Source: JAWKJY01 sp041393535 (GTDB taxonomy: Bacteria > Actinomycetota > Thermoleophilia > Gaiellales > Gaiellaceae). Taken from it: a stretch of DNA of 64,000 nucleotides. A program made the position numbers and the translations under genes. The notes under the pieces are model-generated. The model searched no databases and was not told where the DNA came from. It saw only the letters and a list, made by a program, of their open reading frames with translations. Location: positions 620,001 through 684,000 of the forward strand of contig JAWKJY010000002.1 in assembly GCA_041393535.1 (NCBI GenBank), in the 5' to 3' direction. Positions 45,906 to 54,354 of this stretch are shown in pieces (the stretch's first letter is position 1; each line of letters opens with the position of its first letter).

Positions 45906-46701
45906 TCAGAGGAAGACGTCGCGGTAGCGGGTGAAGAAGGTCACCTCGGGCAGCAGGGCGAGCCGGCTGCGCTCGCCGGCCCACGTCGACGGCGAGCGAG
46001 GCGCCGGGCGCGAGCTCGCCGACGACGCGCCCGTCGACGAGCACGGTCACGGGACGTCCGCCGTCCGGTTCGTCACGTCGAGCCCGAGGCCGGGCGGGGC
46101 GACGAGCGGACGGGCGAAGAGCGAGTGCGGCGCGACGAACGAGATCGCCATCGCGTCGAGGCCCCACATCATCACCGGGCCGCCGTTCGAGAGGTTGTAG
46201 GCGGTCGAGCCGGACGCGGTCGAGCAGATCATCCCGTCGCACGCCTGCAGGCCGAGGTCCTCGTGGCCGACGCCCCAGCCGAGCATGATCATCCGCCCGG
46301 GCTGGGAGCTCGTCGCGACGACGTCGTTGATCGCGATCTGCGGCGCGCCGTCGAGCGAGACGGCCAGCGTGCCCAGCTCGACCACCTTGAAGTCGCCGGC
46401 GAGCGCGCGCTCGAGCCCGGCGACGAGCTCGGCGCCCGGGACGCTCGCGAGGAAGCCGACCCGGCCGAAGTTGACGCCGAGCACCGGGACGTCGGTGTCG
46501 AGGAAGCGGTGCAGCGCACGCAGCATCGTCCCGTCGCCCCCGAGCGCGATCGCGAGGTCGACGCCGGTCGCGTCGCCCTCGTCCTCGACGAGCTCGATCT
46601 CGCGCTCGGCCGCCAGCCGCTCCAGGTGGGCGAGCGCGCCCGCGACCGCCTCCCCGGCGGCCGTGCTCGATGATCGCGACGCGGCGGACCGGGCTACGCA
46701 T
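45906..46701 (-). CDS. nadK: NAD kinase, three frameshifts
   Basis: Core in one frame: LAIALGGDGTMLRALHRF (GGDGT motif), VLGVNFGRVGFLA, and STASGSTAYNLSNGGPVM (TxSGSTAY motif). The N-terminus MRSPVRRVAIIEHG is in a second frame (break near 46652-46661). The end PVTVLVDGRVVGELAPG and then RLALLPEVTFFTRYRDVFL need breaks near 46065-46069 and 45977-45982. The last two are single missing bases in CC(C) and G(CC) contexts. Corrected length about 265 aa, normal for NadK, which phosphorylates NAD to NADP. It overlaps the tlyA end by 8 nt. Sequencing error is likely, since the gene is essential. Confidence 0.85.
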
Positions 46702-47475
46702 CCGCCCCCACCGCCCCGGCCGCCGCGCGCTCGAGCCACGCGTCGTCGGCGGGCTCCGCCCCTGGACGAGGTGGAGGAAGAACTCGCGGTTGCCCTTCGG
46801 GCCGGGCAGCCGGGAGTCGACGATCGCGCGGACGCCGCAGCCGCCGCCCCACCCCTGCGCCGCCCCGGCGACCCGTACGAGGACGCGCCGGTGCGTCTCC
46901 GGGTCGCGGACGACGCCCCGCCCGACGCGCTCGCGGCCGGCCTCGAACTGGGGCTTGACGAGCACGAGCGCCTCCCAGCCGGGCGCCGCCAGGTCGAGCA
47001 CGGGCGGCAGCGCGGTCGCGACGGAGATGAAGGAGACGTCGCACGTGACGAGCCCGGGCGCGAAGGGCAGGTCGCCCGGCGCGAGGTGGCGGGCGTTCGT
47101 CTCCTCGAGCACGGTCACCCGCGGGTCGCGGGCGACGCGCTCGTGCAGCTGGCCCCGGCCGACGTCGATGGCGACGACCCGCTGCGCGCCCGCCTGGAGC
47201 AGGCAGTCGGTGAAGCCACCGGTCGACGCGCCGACGTCCGCGCAGTCGCGCCCGCTCGGGTCGACGCCCGTCTGCGCCAGCGCGTTCGCGAGCTTCTCGC
47301 CGCCACGGGAGACGAAGCGGGGCGGCGCGACGAGCTCGAGCGGCGCGTCCTCCGCGACCTGCTCGCCGGCCTTCGCGTGGCCGATCACGCGGCCGGCGAG
47401 CACGAGCGCCTGCGCCTGCGAGCGGGTCTCGGCGAGCCCGCGCTCGACGAGCAGCACGTCCAGCCGCTTGCGCAT
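46694..47475 (-). CDS. tlyA: TlyA family rRNA 2'-O-methyltransferase, one frameshift
   Basis: N-terminal S4 domain (RKRLDVLLVERGLAETRSQA), then a FtsJ-like Rossmann domain with CADVGASTGGFTDCLLQAGA, VVAIDVGRGQLHERV, and the catalytic Lys in LVLVKPQFEAGRE. Close to the C-terminus one G is missing in a four-base run (46759-46762); the expected end QGAEPADDAWLERAAAG is in the next frame and stops at 46694. TlyA methylates 16S and 23S rRNA riboses and is linked to capreomycin sensitivity in mycobacteria. The ATG at 47475 has TAGGCT 7 nt upstream. Confidence 0.88.
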
Positions 47476-47537
47476 GCGGGGAAGCCTACCCCGTGGCCTC
47501 CGGGGCATCTGCGGTCCGCACGGGACGGGGCCGCTCG

Positions 47538-48380
47538 CTACGCCTTGCGCTCGCGGATCGTGGCGACGATGGCGGCCAGGACGCTCGTGTCGGCGTCGAG
47601 CGCGGCCATCCGCTCCTCGACCCGGGCCCGCGTCTCGTCCGCGATCTCCCGCGCCCGCTCGAGCCCGTGCAGCGTCACGTAGGTCGTGTTCCCGGCGGCC
47701 GCGTCCTTGCCCGGCGTCTTGCCGAGCTCCTCCGCGGTGCCCGTCGCGTCGAGGATGTCGTCGACGATCTGGAAGAGCAGTCCCATGTCGGCCGCGAACG
47801 CGCGCCAGGGCGCCTGCTCGGCCTCCGGCACGCCAGCGACGGCGAGCGCGCAGCCGATGGGCGCCGCGAGCAGGCGCCCGGTCTTCAGCCGGTGCAGGGT
47901 GACGAGCCCCTCCGCATCGAGCTGGCCGTGCGTCGTGATGTCGATGTGCTGGCCGCCGATCATCCCGATCGTCGCCTCGGCGACCTCGCGGGCCACCGCC
48001 GGGGTCGGATAGGCGAGCGCGAGGCGGAACGCCTCGGTCAGGAGCGCGTCGCCCGCGAGGATCGCGATCGCCTCGCCGAACTTCACGTGGCAGCTCGGCT
48101 GACCGCGACGGAGGTCGTCGTCGTCGAGCGCGGGCAGGTCGTCGTGCACGAGCGAGAACGTGTGGACGAGCTCGAGCGAGCAGGCCGCGGGCAGCACCTC
48201 GTCGACGGAGCGCCCGAACGCCTCGCCCGTCGCGAGGCAGAGCACCGGGCGGATCCGCTTGCCGCCGCCGAGCAGCGAGTAGCGGACCGCCTCCTCGAGC
48301 CCGCCGAGGTCGGGCGAGACGGGGAGGTCGGCGAGGAACGCCTCGACGCGCTCGCGCAGGGCGTCAGGCTGGGTCGGCAC
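47538..48380 (-). CDS. Polyprenyl (farnesyl/geranylgeranyl) diphosphate synthase
   Basis: 280 aa. Trans-prenyltransferase motifs: GGGKRIRPVLCLA, the first Asp-rich motif HDDLPALDDDDLRRG, LKTGRLLAAP, and the second, FQIVDDILD. Size and motif context fit short-chain FPP/GGPP synthase (IspA-like). It condenses IPP with allylic diphosphates. The GTG start overlaps the preceding xseB-like gene by 17 nt, the usual xseB-ispA arrangement. Confidence 0.92.
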   Translation of the reverse strand: MPTQPDALRERVEAFLADLPVSPDLGGLEEAVRYSLLGGGKRIRPVLCLATGEAFGRSVDEVLPAACSLELVHTFSLVHDDLPALDDDDLRRGQPSCHVKFGEAIAILAGDALLTEAFRLALAYPTPAVAREVAEATIGMIGGQHIDITTHGQLDAEGLVTLHRLKTGRLLAAPIGCALAVAGVPEAEQAPWRAFAADMGLLFQIVDDILDATGTAEELGKTPGKDAAAGNTTYVTLHGLERAREIADETRARVEERMAALDADTSVLAAIVATIRERKA

Positions 48381-48585
48381 CGGTCTCCCCCTCCTTCGGG
48401 TCGCTGCGGACGCCGGCCCGGCGGGCCCGCTCGATCTCGGCCTGGACGTCGCGGGCGAGGTCGGACAGCTCGCGCAGCACCTCGACCGCCTGCTCGCCGT
48501 CGACCTCCTCGAGGCGCGCGCGCGACCGCTCGAGCCGGTCGAGCAGCTCCTGGACGCGCTTGATCGAGGCGACCGAGTCGGACAC
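48364..48585 (-). CDS. Small coiled-coil protein, exodeoxyribonuclease VII small subunit-like
   Basis: 73 aa. Heptad-rich SIKRVQELLDRLERSRARL and EVLRELSDLARDVQAEIERARR predict two helices. Position before the prenyl synthase gene and the size match XseB, but the canonical XseB signature is weak and no xseA is in the window, so this is a positional inference. The GTG start is supported by TAGGTT (48594-48599) 8 nt upstream, which overlaps the end of nusB. Confidence 0.5.
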   Translation of the reverse strand: MSDSVASIKRVQELLDRLERSRARLEEVDGEQAVEVLRELSDLARDVQAEIERARRAGVRSDPKEGETGADPA

Positions 48586-48596
48586 GTCGCGGAAAC

Positions 48597-48992
48597 CTAC
48601 CCGCTGCCCTCGTCGGCCGGCTCGCGCTCGCGCGCGATCCGGGCGAGCACGCCGTTGACGAGCGCGGCCGCCTCCTCCGAGGCGTACCGCTTCGCGAGCT
48701 CGACCGCCTCGTTGATCGCGACCTGCACGGGCACGCGCCGCTCGACGATCTCGAGGCAGCCCATGCGCAGGATCGCCCGCTCGACGTGGCCGAGCCGCTC
48801 CGCCGGCCAACCGGTCGAGGCGCCGGTGATCAGGGCGTCGAGGTCGGCCGCCCGGCGCGTCACGGCCTGGGCGAGGTCGAGCGCGAACTCGTCGACCGCG
48901 GACGGGTAGAGCGATGCGAGGGGCTGGCCGGTCAGGTCCCACTGGTAGAGCAGCGTCAGGGCCTCCCGGCGTGCGCGCCGGCGGGAGCTCAT
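48597..48992 (-). CDS. nusB: Transcription antitermination factor NusB
   Basis: 131 aa, all helical. SSRRRARREALTLLYQWDLTG at the N-terminus and the C-terminal VPVQVAINEAVELAKRYASEEAAALVNGVL are characteristic. NusB binds boxA RNA with NusE (S10) to allow rRNA antitermination. The ATG overlaps the accC stop (ATGA), so it is coupled. Confidence 0.95.
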   Translation of the reverse strand: MSSRRRARREALTLLYQWDLTGQPLASLYPSAVDEFALDLAQAVTRRAADLDALITGASTGWPAERLGHVERAILRMGCLEIVERRVPVQVAINEAVELAKRYASEEAAALVNGVLARIAREREPADEGSG

Positions 48993-50344
48993 GCCGACCC
49001 GAGCGACGGCAGGTCGGCCGCCGCGTCCTGCAGGAACGCCGTCGAGTAGTGCCCGGCCGCGAAGGCCGGGTGGGCGAGCACGTCGAGCGCGAGCTCGCGC
49101 GTCGTCGGCACGCCGTCGAGCTCGAGCTCGAGCAGCGCCCGGCGCGCCCGGGCAAGGGCGGTCGGGCGGTCCTCCGCCCAGACGATCACCTTCGCGATCA
49201 GCGAGTCGTAGAACGGCGGGATCCGGTAGCCCTCGTAGGCGTGCGAGTCGACGCGGACGCCCGGGCCGAGCGGCGGCCGGAAGCGCGTCAGCGTCCCCGG
49301 CGCGGGCAGGTACCCGCGCGACGGGTCCTCGGCGTTGATCCGCACCTCGACCGCGTGGCCGGAGAGCGGGGCCGTCCCCGTGAACGGGAGCCCCTCCCCC
49401 GCCGCCACGCGCAGCTGGCCGTGGACGAGGTCGATCCCGGTGATCAGCTCCGTGACCGGGTGCTCGACCTGCAAGCGCGTGTTCATCTCGATGAAGTAGA
49501 AGGCGCCGTCGAGCGCGAGGAACTCGAGCGTCCCGGCGCCGCGGTAGCGGATCGCCTCGCACGCGCGCCGCGCCGCCTCCTGCAGGCCCTCCCGCATCGC
49601 GGGCGTGACGGCCGGGGACGGGCCCTCCTCGATCACCTTCTGGTGGCGCCGCTGGACGGAGCAGTCGCGCTCGCCGAGCGTCAGCACGCCTCCCTCGCCG
49701 TCGGCGAGCACCTGCACCTCGATGTGGCGGCAGCCGACGAGGGCCTTCTCGACGTACAGGCGCCCGTCCGAGAAGGCCGACAGGGCCTCGTTCGAGGCCG
49801 TGCGGTACGCGTCGTCGAGCTCCTCCATGGCCTCGACGAGGCGCATGCCGCGCCCGCCGCCGCCGGCCGAGGCCTTGAGCAGGACGGGGAAGCCCATCTC
49901 GCCCGCGAGCGCCCGGGCCTCGTCGAGCTCGACCGGGCCGCTCGAGCCGGGGACGACCGGGACGCCCGCGGCGTCCATGGCCTGCCGGGCGCTGACCTTG
50001 TCGCCCATCGCCTCGATCGCGTCCGGGCGGGGGCCGATGAAGACCACGTCGTTCTCCTCGCAGGCCGCCGCGAAGCCGGCGTTCTCGGCGAGGAAGCCCC
50101 ACCCCGGGTGGACGGCCTCGCAGCCGGTCGTCGTCGCGGCCGCGACGAGCGAGGGGATCTGCAGGTAGCTCTGCTGGGGCGGCGGCGGCCCGACGCACAC
50201 CGCCCGGTCGGCCAGGCGCACGTGGAGCGAGTCGGCGTCCGCCGTCGAGTAGACGGCGACGGTCTCGATCCCGAGCTCCCGGCAGGCCCGGATCACGCGC
50301 ACCGCGACCTCGCCGCGGTTGGCGATCAGCACGCGCCGGAACAC
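48989..50344 (-). CDS. accC: Biotin carboxylase
   Basis: 451 aa. FRRVLIANRGEVAVRVIRACRELG, the ATP-grasp loop KASAGGGGRGMRLV, the catalytic-loop HIEVQVLADG and RDCSVQRRHQKVIEE, and EMNTRLQVEHPVTE are all present. It carboxylates biotin on a BCCP using ATP and bicarbonate. The carrier domain is at the C-terminus of the next gene upstream (stop 50352, 7 nt away). The acyl-CoA carboxyltransferase subunits that would complete an acetyl-CoA carboxylase are not in this window. Confidence 0.95.
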   Translation of the reverse strand: MFRRVLIANRGEVAVRVIRACRELGIETVAVYSTADADSLHVRLADRAVCVGPPPPQQSYLQIPSLVAAATTTGCEAVHPGWGFLAENAGFAAACEENDVVFIGPRPDAIEAMGDKVSARQAMDAAGVPVVPGSSGPVELDEARALAGEMGFPVLLKASAGGGGRGMRLVEAMEELDDAYRTASNEALSAFSDGRLYVEKALVGCRHIEVQVLADGEGGVLTLGERDCSVQRRHQKVIEEGPSPAVTPAMREGLQEAARRACEAIRYRGAGTLEFLALDGAFYFIEMNTRLQVEHPVTELITGIDLVHGQLRVAAGEGLPFTGTAPLSGHAVEVRINAEDPSRGYLPAPGTLTRFRPPLGPGVRVDSHAYEGYRIPPFYDSLIAKVIVWAEDRPTALARARRALLELELDGVPTTRELALDVLAHPAFAAGHYSTAFLQDAAADLPSLGSA

Positions 50345-50351
50345 GGCTCCC

Positions 50352-52175
50352 TCAGGCGTCCGCGGGCCGGCCGCCGGCGGGCTCGAGCTCGAAGAGGAGC
50401 TGTCCGTACTCGACGGCCTCCGCGTTCTCGACGCAGATCCGCCGCACCACGGCCTCGGCGTCCGCCTTGACCTCGTTCATCAGCTTCATCGCCTCGAGGA
50501 TGCAGAGCGTCTGGCCCGGGGCGACCGTGTCGCCCACCTGGACGAACGGGGGCGCGCCCGGCTCGGGCGCCCGGTAGAACGTCCCGACCATCGGCGACTC
50601 GACTGGCAGGAGGTGCGAGGGCGGCGGTGGGCCGGCAGGCTCCTCGGCGGGCGAGAGGTCAGGCGTCGCGACCGGGACGAGCACCTGGCCGGCGAGCCGG
50701 TCGTCGGAGCGGCGCACCGAGATGCGCGTCTCGCCCTCCTCGATCGTCACCTCGCCGATCCCGCTCGCCTGGACGATCTCGATCAGCTCCCGGATCCGGT
50801 CGGCGTTCGACGTCTCGACGCCCGCGGCGGCGAACGGGTCGTCGCCGGTCGCGCGGCTCCGGATCGCCCGCAGGAGCGGCTCCGCCGCCTCGCCGAAGAG
50901 CGCGAGCAGCAGCAGCTCCTCCTCGCTCGCGGCCAGCCCGGACGCCTGCTCGCGCAGCTCCTCGAGCGCGACCGGCTCGGCCGGCTCCGGCCCCGCCGTG
51001 GCCTCGGCCTGCCGGCGGAGCTGCACGACGCGCACGACGGCCTCGTCGACGGGCCGCGGCGGGGCGCCGTACGCGCCCGAGAGCAGGTCCTCGAGCTCGT
51101 CGACGAGGACGGCCCAGCGCTGGCCCGAGAGGACGTGCAGGAGCGCCTGCGTGCCGACGATCTGCCCGATCGGCGAGACGAGCGGCGGCCAGCCGACGGC
51201 GGCCCGGACGAGCGCGAGCTCGTCGAGGACCTCGTCGAGGCGGTCGCCGAGCCCCTGCACCCGCAGCGACGCGTCGATCCCGCCGACGACGCCGGTCGGG
51301 AGGCGGTGCTCGGCGGCCCGCACGGCCACGCGCGGGGCGAGCGTGATCGCGTCGCCCTCCCCGAGCGCCTCGTCGACCAGCTCGCACGCCCGCCACAGCT
51401 CGCCGAGGTCGGCGCCGGGGTCGAGCCCGAGGCCGGCGAGGGTCTGGGTGAGCGCCTCGGCCGAGGGGCGGAAGAGGGTGATCGCGACGGGGTAGATCGA
51501 GACGGCGATCGGCGCGGCCCCGCCGCGGGCGGCCTCGATCGCGGCCGCGAGCGCGCGGCCCGCGGCACCCTGCGTGTAGAAGCCGACCGGGAGCCCGGAG
51601 GCGTCGGCGACCCGCTCGACGAGCGCCCGTGCGTGGCTCGCGTCGAGCGAGCCCGCGGTGTCGTTCAGGATCACGCGGCTCGCGCCGAGCTCGGCGAGCG
51701 CCGCGGCCCGCTCGACGAGGTGCTCGACGTCCCCGTCGGGCAGCGCGTTGTACACCAGCCCGAGCCACAGCTCCTTGCCCGCCTCGCGCACCGCCGCCGC
51801 GGCCTCGGCGAGGTTCTCCACGTCGTTCAGCGGGTCGTGCATGCGGAAGACGTCGATCCCGCTCGAGGCCGCGCTTGCCACGAACCGACGGACGATGTCG
51901 CTCGAGACGGGCCTGCTGCCGACGAGGAAGCGGCCGCGGACGGCGATGACGAGCGGCGAGCTGCAGCGCGCGCGCAGCGCCCGGATCCGCTCCCACGGGC
52001 TCTCGACGCCCCGCCGGACGATGTCCTCGAAGCAGCCGCCGCCCGACACCTCGAGCGCGTGGAAGCCGGCGCCGTCGAGCGTCTGCGCGAGCTCGAGCAG
52101 GCGCGCGGTGCCGACCCGCCCCGCCAGGGGCTCCTGGGAGAGGAGACGGATCGAGGTGTCGACGAGCACCGCCAT
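50352..52175 (-). CDS. Degenerate carboxyltransferase domain fused to AccB-type biotin carrier
   Basis: 607 aa. Residues 1-440 align with the PycB/oxaloacetate-decarboxylase carboxyltransferase barrel (GFHALEVSGGGCFEDI, FRMHDPLNDVENL, SIYPVAITLFRPS). The active-site metal and biotin residues are changed: RDAHQS reads IRLLSQE, the carbamylated Lys (IKDMAG) is Asn171 (ILNDTAG), and the metal-binding HxH is F199-Y-T201. Residues 455-607 form a complete AccB: DRIRELIEIVQASGIGEVTI, Pro-rich linker, MVGTFYRAPEPG and biotinylated Lys564 in EAMKLM. So it is a carrier protein with a probably inactive carboxyltransferase. It lies between efp and accC. Confidence 0.82.
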   Translation of the reverse strand: MAVLVDTSIRLLSQEPLAGRVGTARLLELAQTLDGAGFHALEVSGGGCFEDIVRRGVESPWERIRALRARCSSPLVIAVRGRFLVGSRPVSSDIVRRFVASAASSGIDVFRMHDPLNDVENLAEAAAAVREAGKELWLGLVYNALPDGDVEHLVERAAALAELGASRVILNDTAGSLDASHARALVERVADASGLPVGFYTQGAAGRALAAAIEAARGGAAPIAVSIYPVAITLFRPSAEALTQTLAGLGLDPGADLGELWRACELVDEALGEGDAITLAPRVAVRAAEHRLPTGVVGGIDASLRVQGLGDRLDEVLDELALVRAAVGWPPLVSPIGQIVGTQALLHVLSGQRWAVLVDELEDLLSGAYGAPPRPVDEAVVRVVQLRRQAEATAGPEPAEPVALEELREQASGLAASEEELLLLALFGEAAEPLLRAIRSRATGDDPFAAAGVETSNADRIRELIEIVQASGIGEVTIEEGETRISVRRSDDRLAGQVLVPVATPDLSPAEEPAGPPPPSHLLPVESPMVGTFYRAPEPGAPPFVQVGDTVAPGQTLCILEAMKLMNEVKADAEAVVRRICVENAEAVEYGQLLFELEPAGGRPADA

Positions 52176-52191
52176 CGGAAGGCGCGGCGCC

Positions 52192-52758
52192 CTACGCCCG
52201 CGAGATGTAGCGCTTCTCGCGCGGGTCGACCTTGATCCGGTCGCCGACGTTCACGAACAGGGGCACCTGCACGACGGCCCCGGTCTCCAGGGTCGCCGGC
52301 TTGGTCACGTTCGAGACGGTGTCGCCCTTCACGCCCGGCTCGGTCTCGGCCACCTGCAGCTCGACCGAGGCGGGGAGCTGGATCCCCGACGGCCGCCCGT
52401 CGACGGTCAGCACCTGCACGGTGGCCGACGGCTGCATGAACGCGAGCTCGTCCGCGACGGTCGAGCGGGCCATGCCGAACTGCTCGTAGGTCTCGGCGTC
52501 CATGAAGATGACCTCGTCGCCCTCCTCGTAGAGGTACTGGACGCTCTTGGTCTCGGTATGGACGCGGGGCATCTTCTCGCCGGCCCGGAAGGTCTTGTCG
52601 ACCACCGACCCGGAGTCGAGGTTCTTCAGCTTGGTGCGCACGAAGGCGCCACCCTTGCCCGGCTTCACGTGCTGGAAGTCGACGATGCGCCAGACCTGGC
52701 CGTCGACCTCGATGTGCATGCCGTTCTTGAACTGGTTGGTGTTGATCGTCTCCGCCAC
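52192..52758 (-). CDS. efp: Elongation factor P
   Basis: 188 aa, three-domain size. The tip loop reads QHVKPGKGGAFVR, with Lys35 at the position that carries the modification in other bacteria; no modification gene (epmA/epmB, earP or dhs-like) is seen here. C-terminal GDTVSNVTKPATLETGAVVQ is the EF-P signature. It relieves ribosome stalling at polyproline stretches. The GTG start is 8 nt after TACAAT (52767-52772), so efp can be made from its own leaderless promoter. Confidence 0.96.
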   Translation of the reverse strand: MAETINTNQFKNGMHIEVDGQVWRIVDFQHVKPGKGGAFVRTKLKNLDSGSVVDKTFRAGEKMPRVHTETKSVQYLYEEGDEVIFMDAETYEQFGMARSTVADELAFMQPSATVQVLTVDGRPSGIQLPASVELQVAETEPGVKGDTVSNVTKPATLETGAVVQVPLFVNVGDRIKVDPREKRYISRA

Positions 52759-52837
52759 GGTGGGGGATTGTAGTCGTCGGGCCCGCTGGCCCGTCCCGGT
52801 GGCGGCGCGAAGGGCCCGGACGACCGCCCCGCGACGG

Positions 52838-53896
52838 TCAGGAGACGGTGACGAGGTCCTTGCGGAAGGGGCTCAGCACCTCGGCCCCGCCCCCGGTCAC
52901 GATCACGAGGTCCTCGACCCGGACGCCGCCCCGGCCGGCGAGGTAGACGCCCGGCTCGACGGTGACGACGTTCCCCGCGACGAGGGTGTCCTTCGAGGTC
53001 TTCGCCAGTCGCGGCTCCTCGTGGATCTCGAGCCCGACCCCGTGGCCGAGGCCGTGCAGCACCTCGTAGCCGGCCGCGCCGAGGGCCTCGCGCACGGCGA
53101 GGTCGAGGTCGGCGCAGACGGCGCCGGCGCGCACCTGCGCGAGCGCGTCGGCCTGCACCTGGCGGCAGGTCTCGTAGGCGCGGGCCAGCTCGTCGTCGAG
53201 CGGCCCGGTCGCGAAGGTCCGGGTGCAGTCGGAGCAGTAGCCGTCGACGACGCAGCCGGCGTCGACGACGACGAGCTCGTTCGCGCCGATCGGGCGCTCG
53301 CCCGGGTGGTGGTGGGGCAGCGCGCCGTTCGGGCCGCCGCCGACGATCGGGTCGAACGAGAGCCCCTCCGCGCCGAGCTCCTCGCGCAGGAGGCGCTCGA
53401 GCCAGCGCGCGACCTCGAGCTCGGTGCGCCCGACGAGCCGCTCCTGCGCGAGCCGCGCGAAGGCCTCGTCGAGGAGCGCCGCCGAGCGGCGGATCGCGTC
53501 GAGCTCCGGCGCGTCCTTGACCGCGCGCAGCCGCTCGACCTCCTTCTCGGCCGGCTTCAGCTCGAGCCCGCAGGCGGCGATTCGCTGGTGGTCGGCATAG
53601 GTGACGTGGTCGGCCTCGAAGGCGACCGGCCCCCCGGTCAGCTCGGCCAGTCGCTGACCGAGCTCGAAGGCGAGGTGCCGGTCGGCCAGGAGCAGCTCGA
53701 CGTCCTCGACGGCGCGGGCGGCCTCGGCGTAGCGGCCGTCGGTGACGAGGAGCGTGCGCTCGCGGTCGACCAGCAGCGCCGCGTTCGAGCTCCGGAACCC
53801 CGTTAGGTAGCGGACGTTCGTGCCGCCGAGGACGAGGAACGCCCCGGCCTCGAGGGCGTCGAGCCGGGCCCGGAGGCGGTCGACGCGCGCCCTCAC
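52838..53896 (-). CDS. pepP: Xaa-Pro aminopeptidase (M24B)
   Basis: 352 aa. N-terminal creatinase-like domain (LVLGGTNVRYLTGFRSSNAAL). The catalytic pita-bread domain has the metal ligands VVVDAGCVVDGYCSDCTRTFA (two Asp), LGHGVGLEIHEEP (His), VVTVEPGVYLAGRGGVRVEDLVIV (two Glu). It removes N-terminal residues before proline. The GTG at 53896 overlaps the aroQ stop (GTGA); this short N-terminus is kept and longer in-frame versions are rejected. Pairing with efp is the common bacterial order. Confidence 0.94.
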   Translation of the reverse strand: MRARVDRLRARLDALEAGAFLVLGGTNVRYLTGFRSSNAALLVDRERTLLVTDGRYAEAARAVEDVELLLADRHLAFELGQRLAELTGGPVAFEADHVTYADHQRIAACGLELKPAEKEVERLRAVKDAPELDAIRRSAALLDEAFARLAQERLVGRTELEVARWLERLLREELGAEGLSFDPIVGGGPNGALPHHHPGERPIGANELVVVDAGCVVDGYCSDCTRTFATGPLDDELARAYETCRQVQADALAQVRAGAVCADLDLAVREALGAAGYEVLHGLGHGVGLEIHEEPRLAKTSKDTLVAGNVVTVEPGVYLAGRGGVRVEDLVIVTGGGAEVLSPFRKDLVTVS

Positions 53897-54321
53897 CTGC
53901 GCTCCACGAGCCAGGCGAGCGCCTCGCGATAGCCGTCGGGCCCCTTGCCCATGATCCGGTGCTGGACGACGCCCTCGAGCACCGAGTGGTGGCGCCAGGC
54001 CTCGCGGGCCATGATGTCGCTCAGGTGCACCTCGACCACCGGCGCGTCGATCAGCTCGACCGCGTCGTGCAGCGCCCAGGCGTAGTGCGTCCAGGCGCCC
54101 GGGTTGAGCGCGATCCCGTCCGCCCAGGAGCGGGCGTCGTGCAGCCAGTCGACGAGCTGCCCCTCGTGGTTCGTCTGGAAGCAGCGGACGGAGCACCCGA
54201 GCTCCTCGGCCCAGTGGTAGATGCGCGTCTCGAGCTCGTTGAGCGAGATCCCGCCGTAGAGCGTCGCGTCGCGGTCGCCGAGGGCGTTCAGGTTCACCCC
54301 GTTGTAGACGCCGATCCGCAT
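53893..54321 (-). CDS. aroQ: Type II 3-dehydroquinate dehydratase
   Basis: 142 aa. YNGVNLNALGDRDATLYGG (the tyrosine loop), QTNHEGQLVDWLHDA, LNPGAWTHYAWALHDAV and VEVHLSDIMARE with the catalytic His. It dehydrates 3-dehydroquinate in the shikimate pathway. The ATG is 7 nt after TAGACT (54329-54334). It lies directly after aroKB and before pepP. Confidence 0.93.
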   Translation of the reverse strand: MRIGVYNGVNLNALGDRDATLYGGISLNELETRIYHWAEELGCSVRCFQTNHEGQLVDWLHDARSWADGIALNPGAWTHYAWALHDAVELIDAPVVEVHLSDIMAREAWRHHSVLEGVVQHRIMGKGPDGYREALAWLVERR

Positions 54322-54354
54322 CGCGGGCAGTCTAGACGGCGCGTGCGCCGGGGC

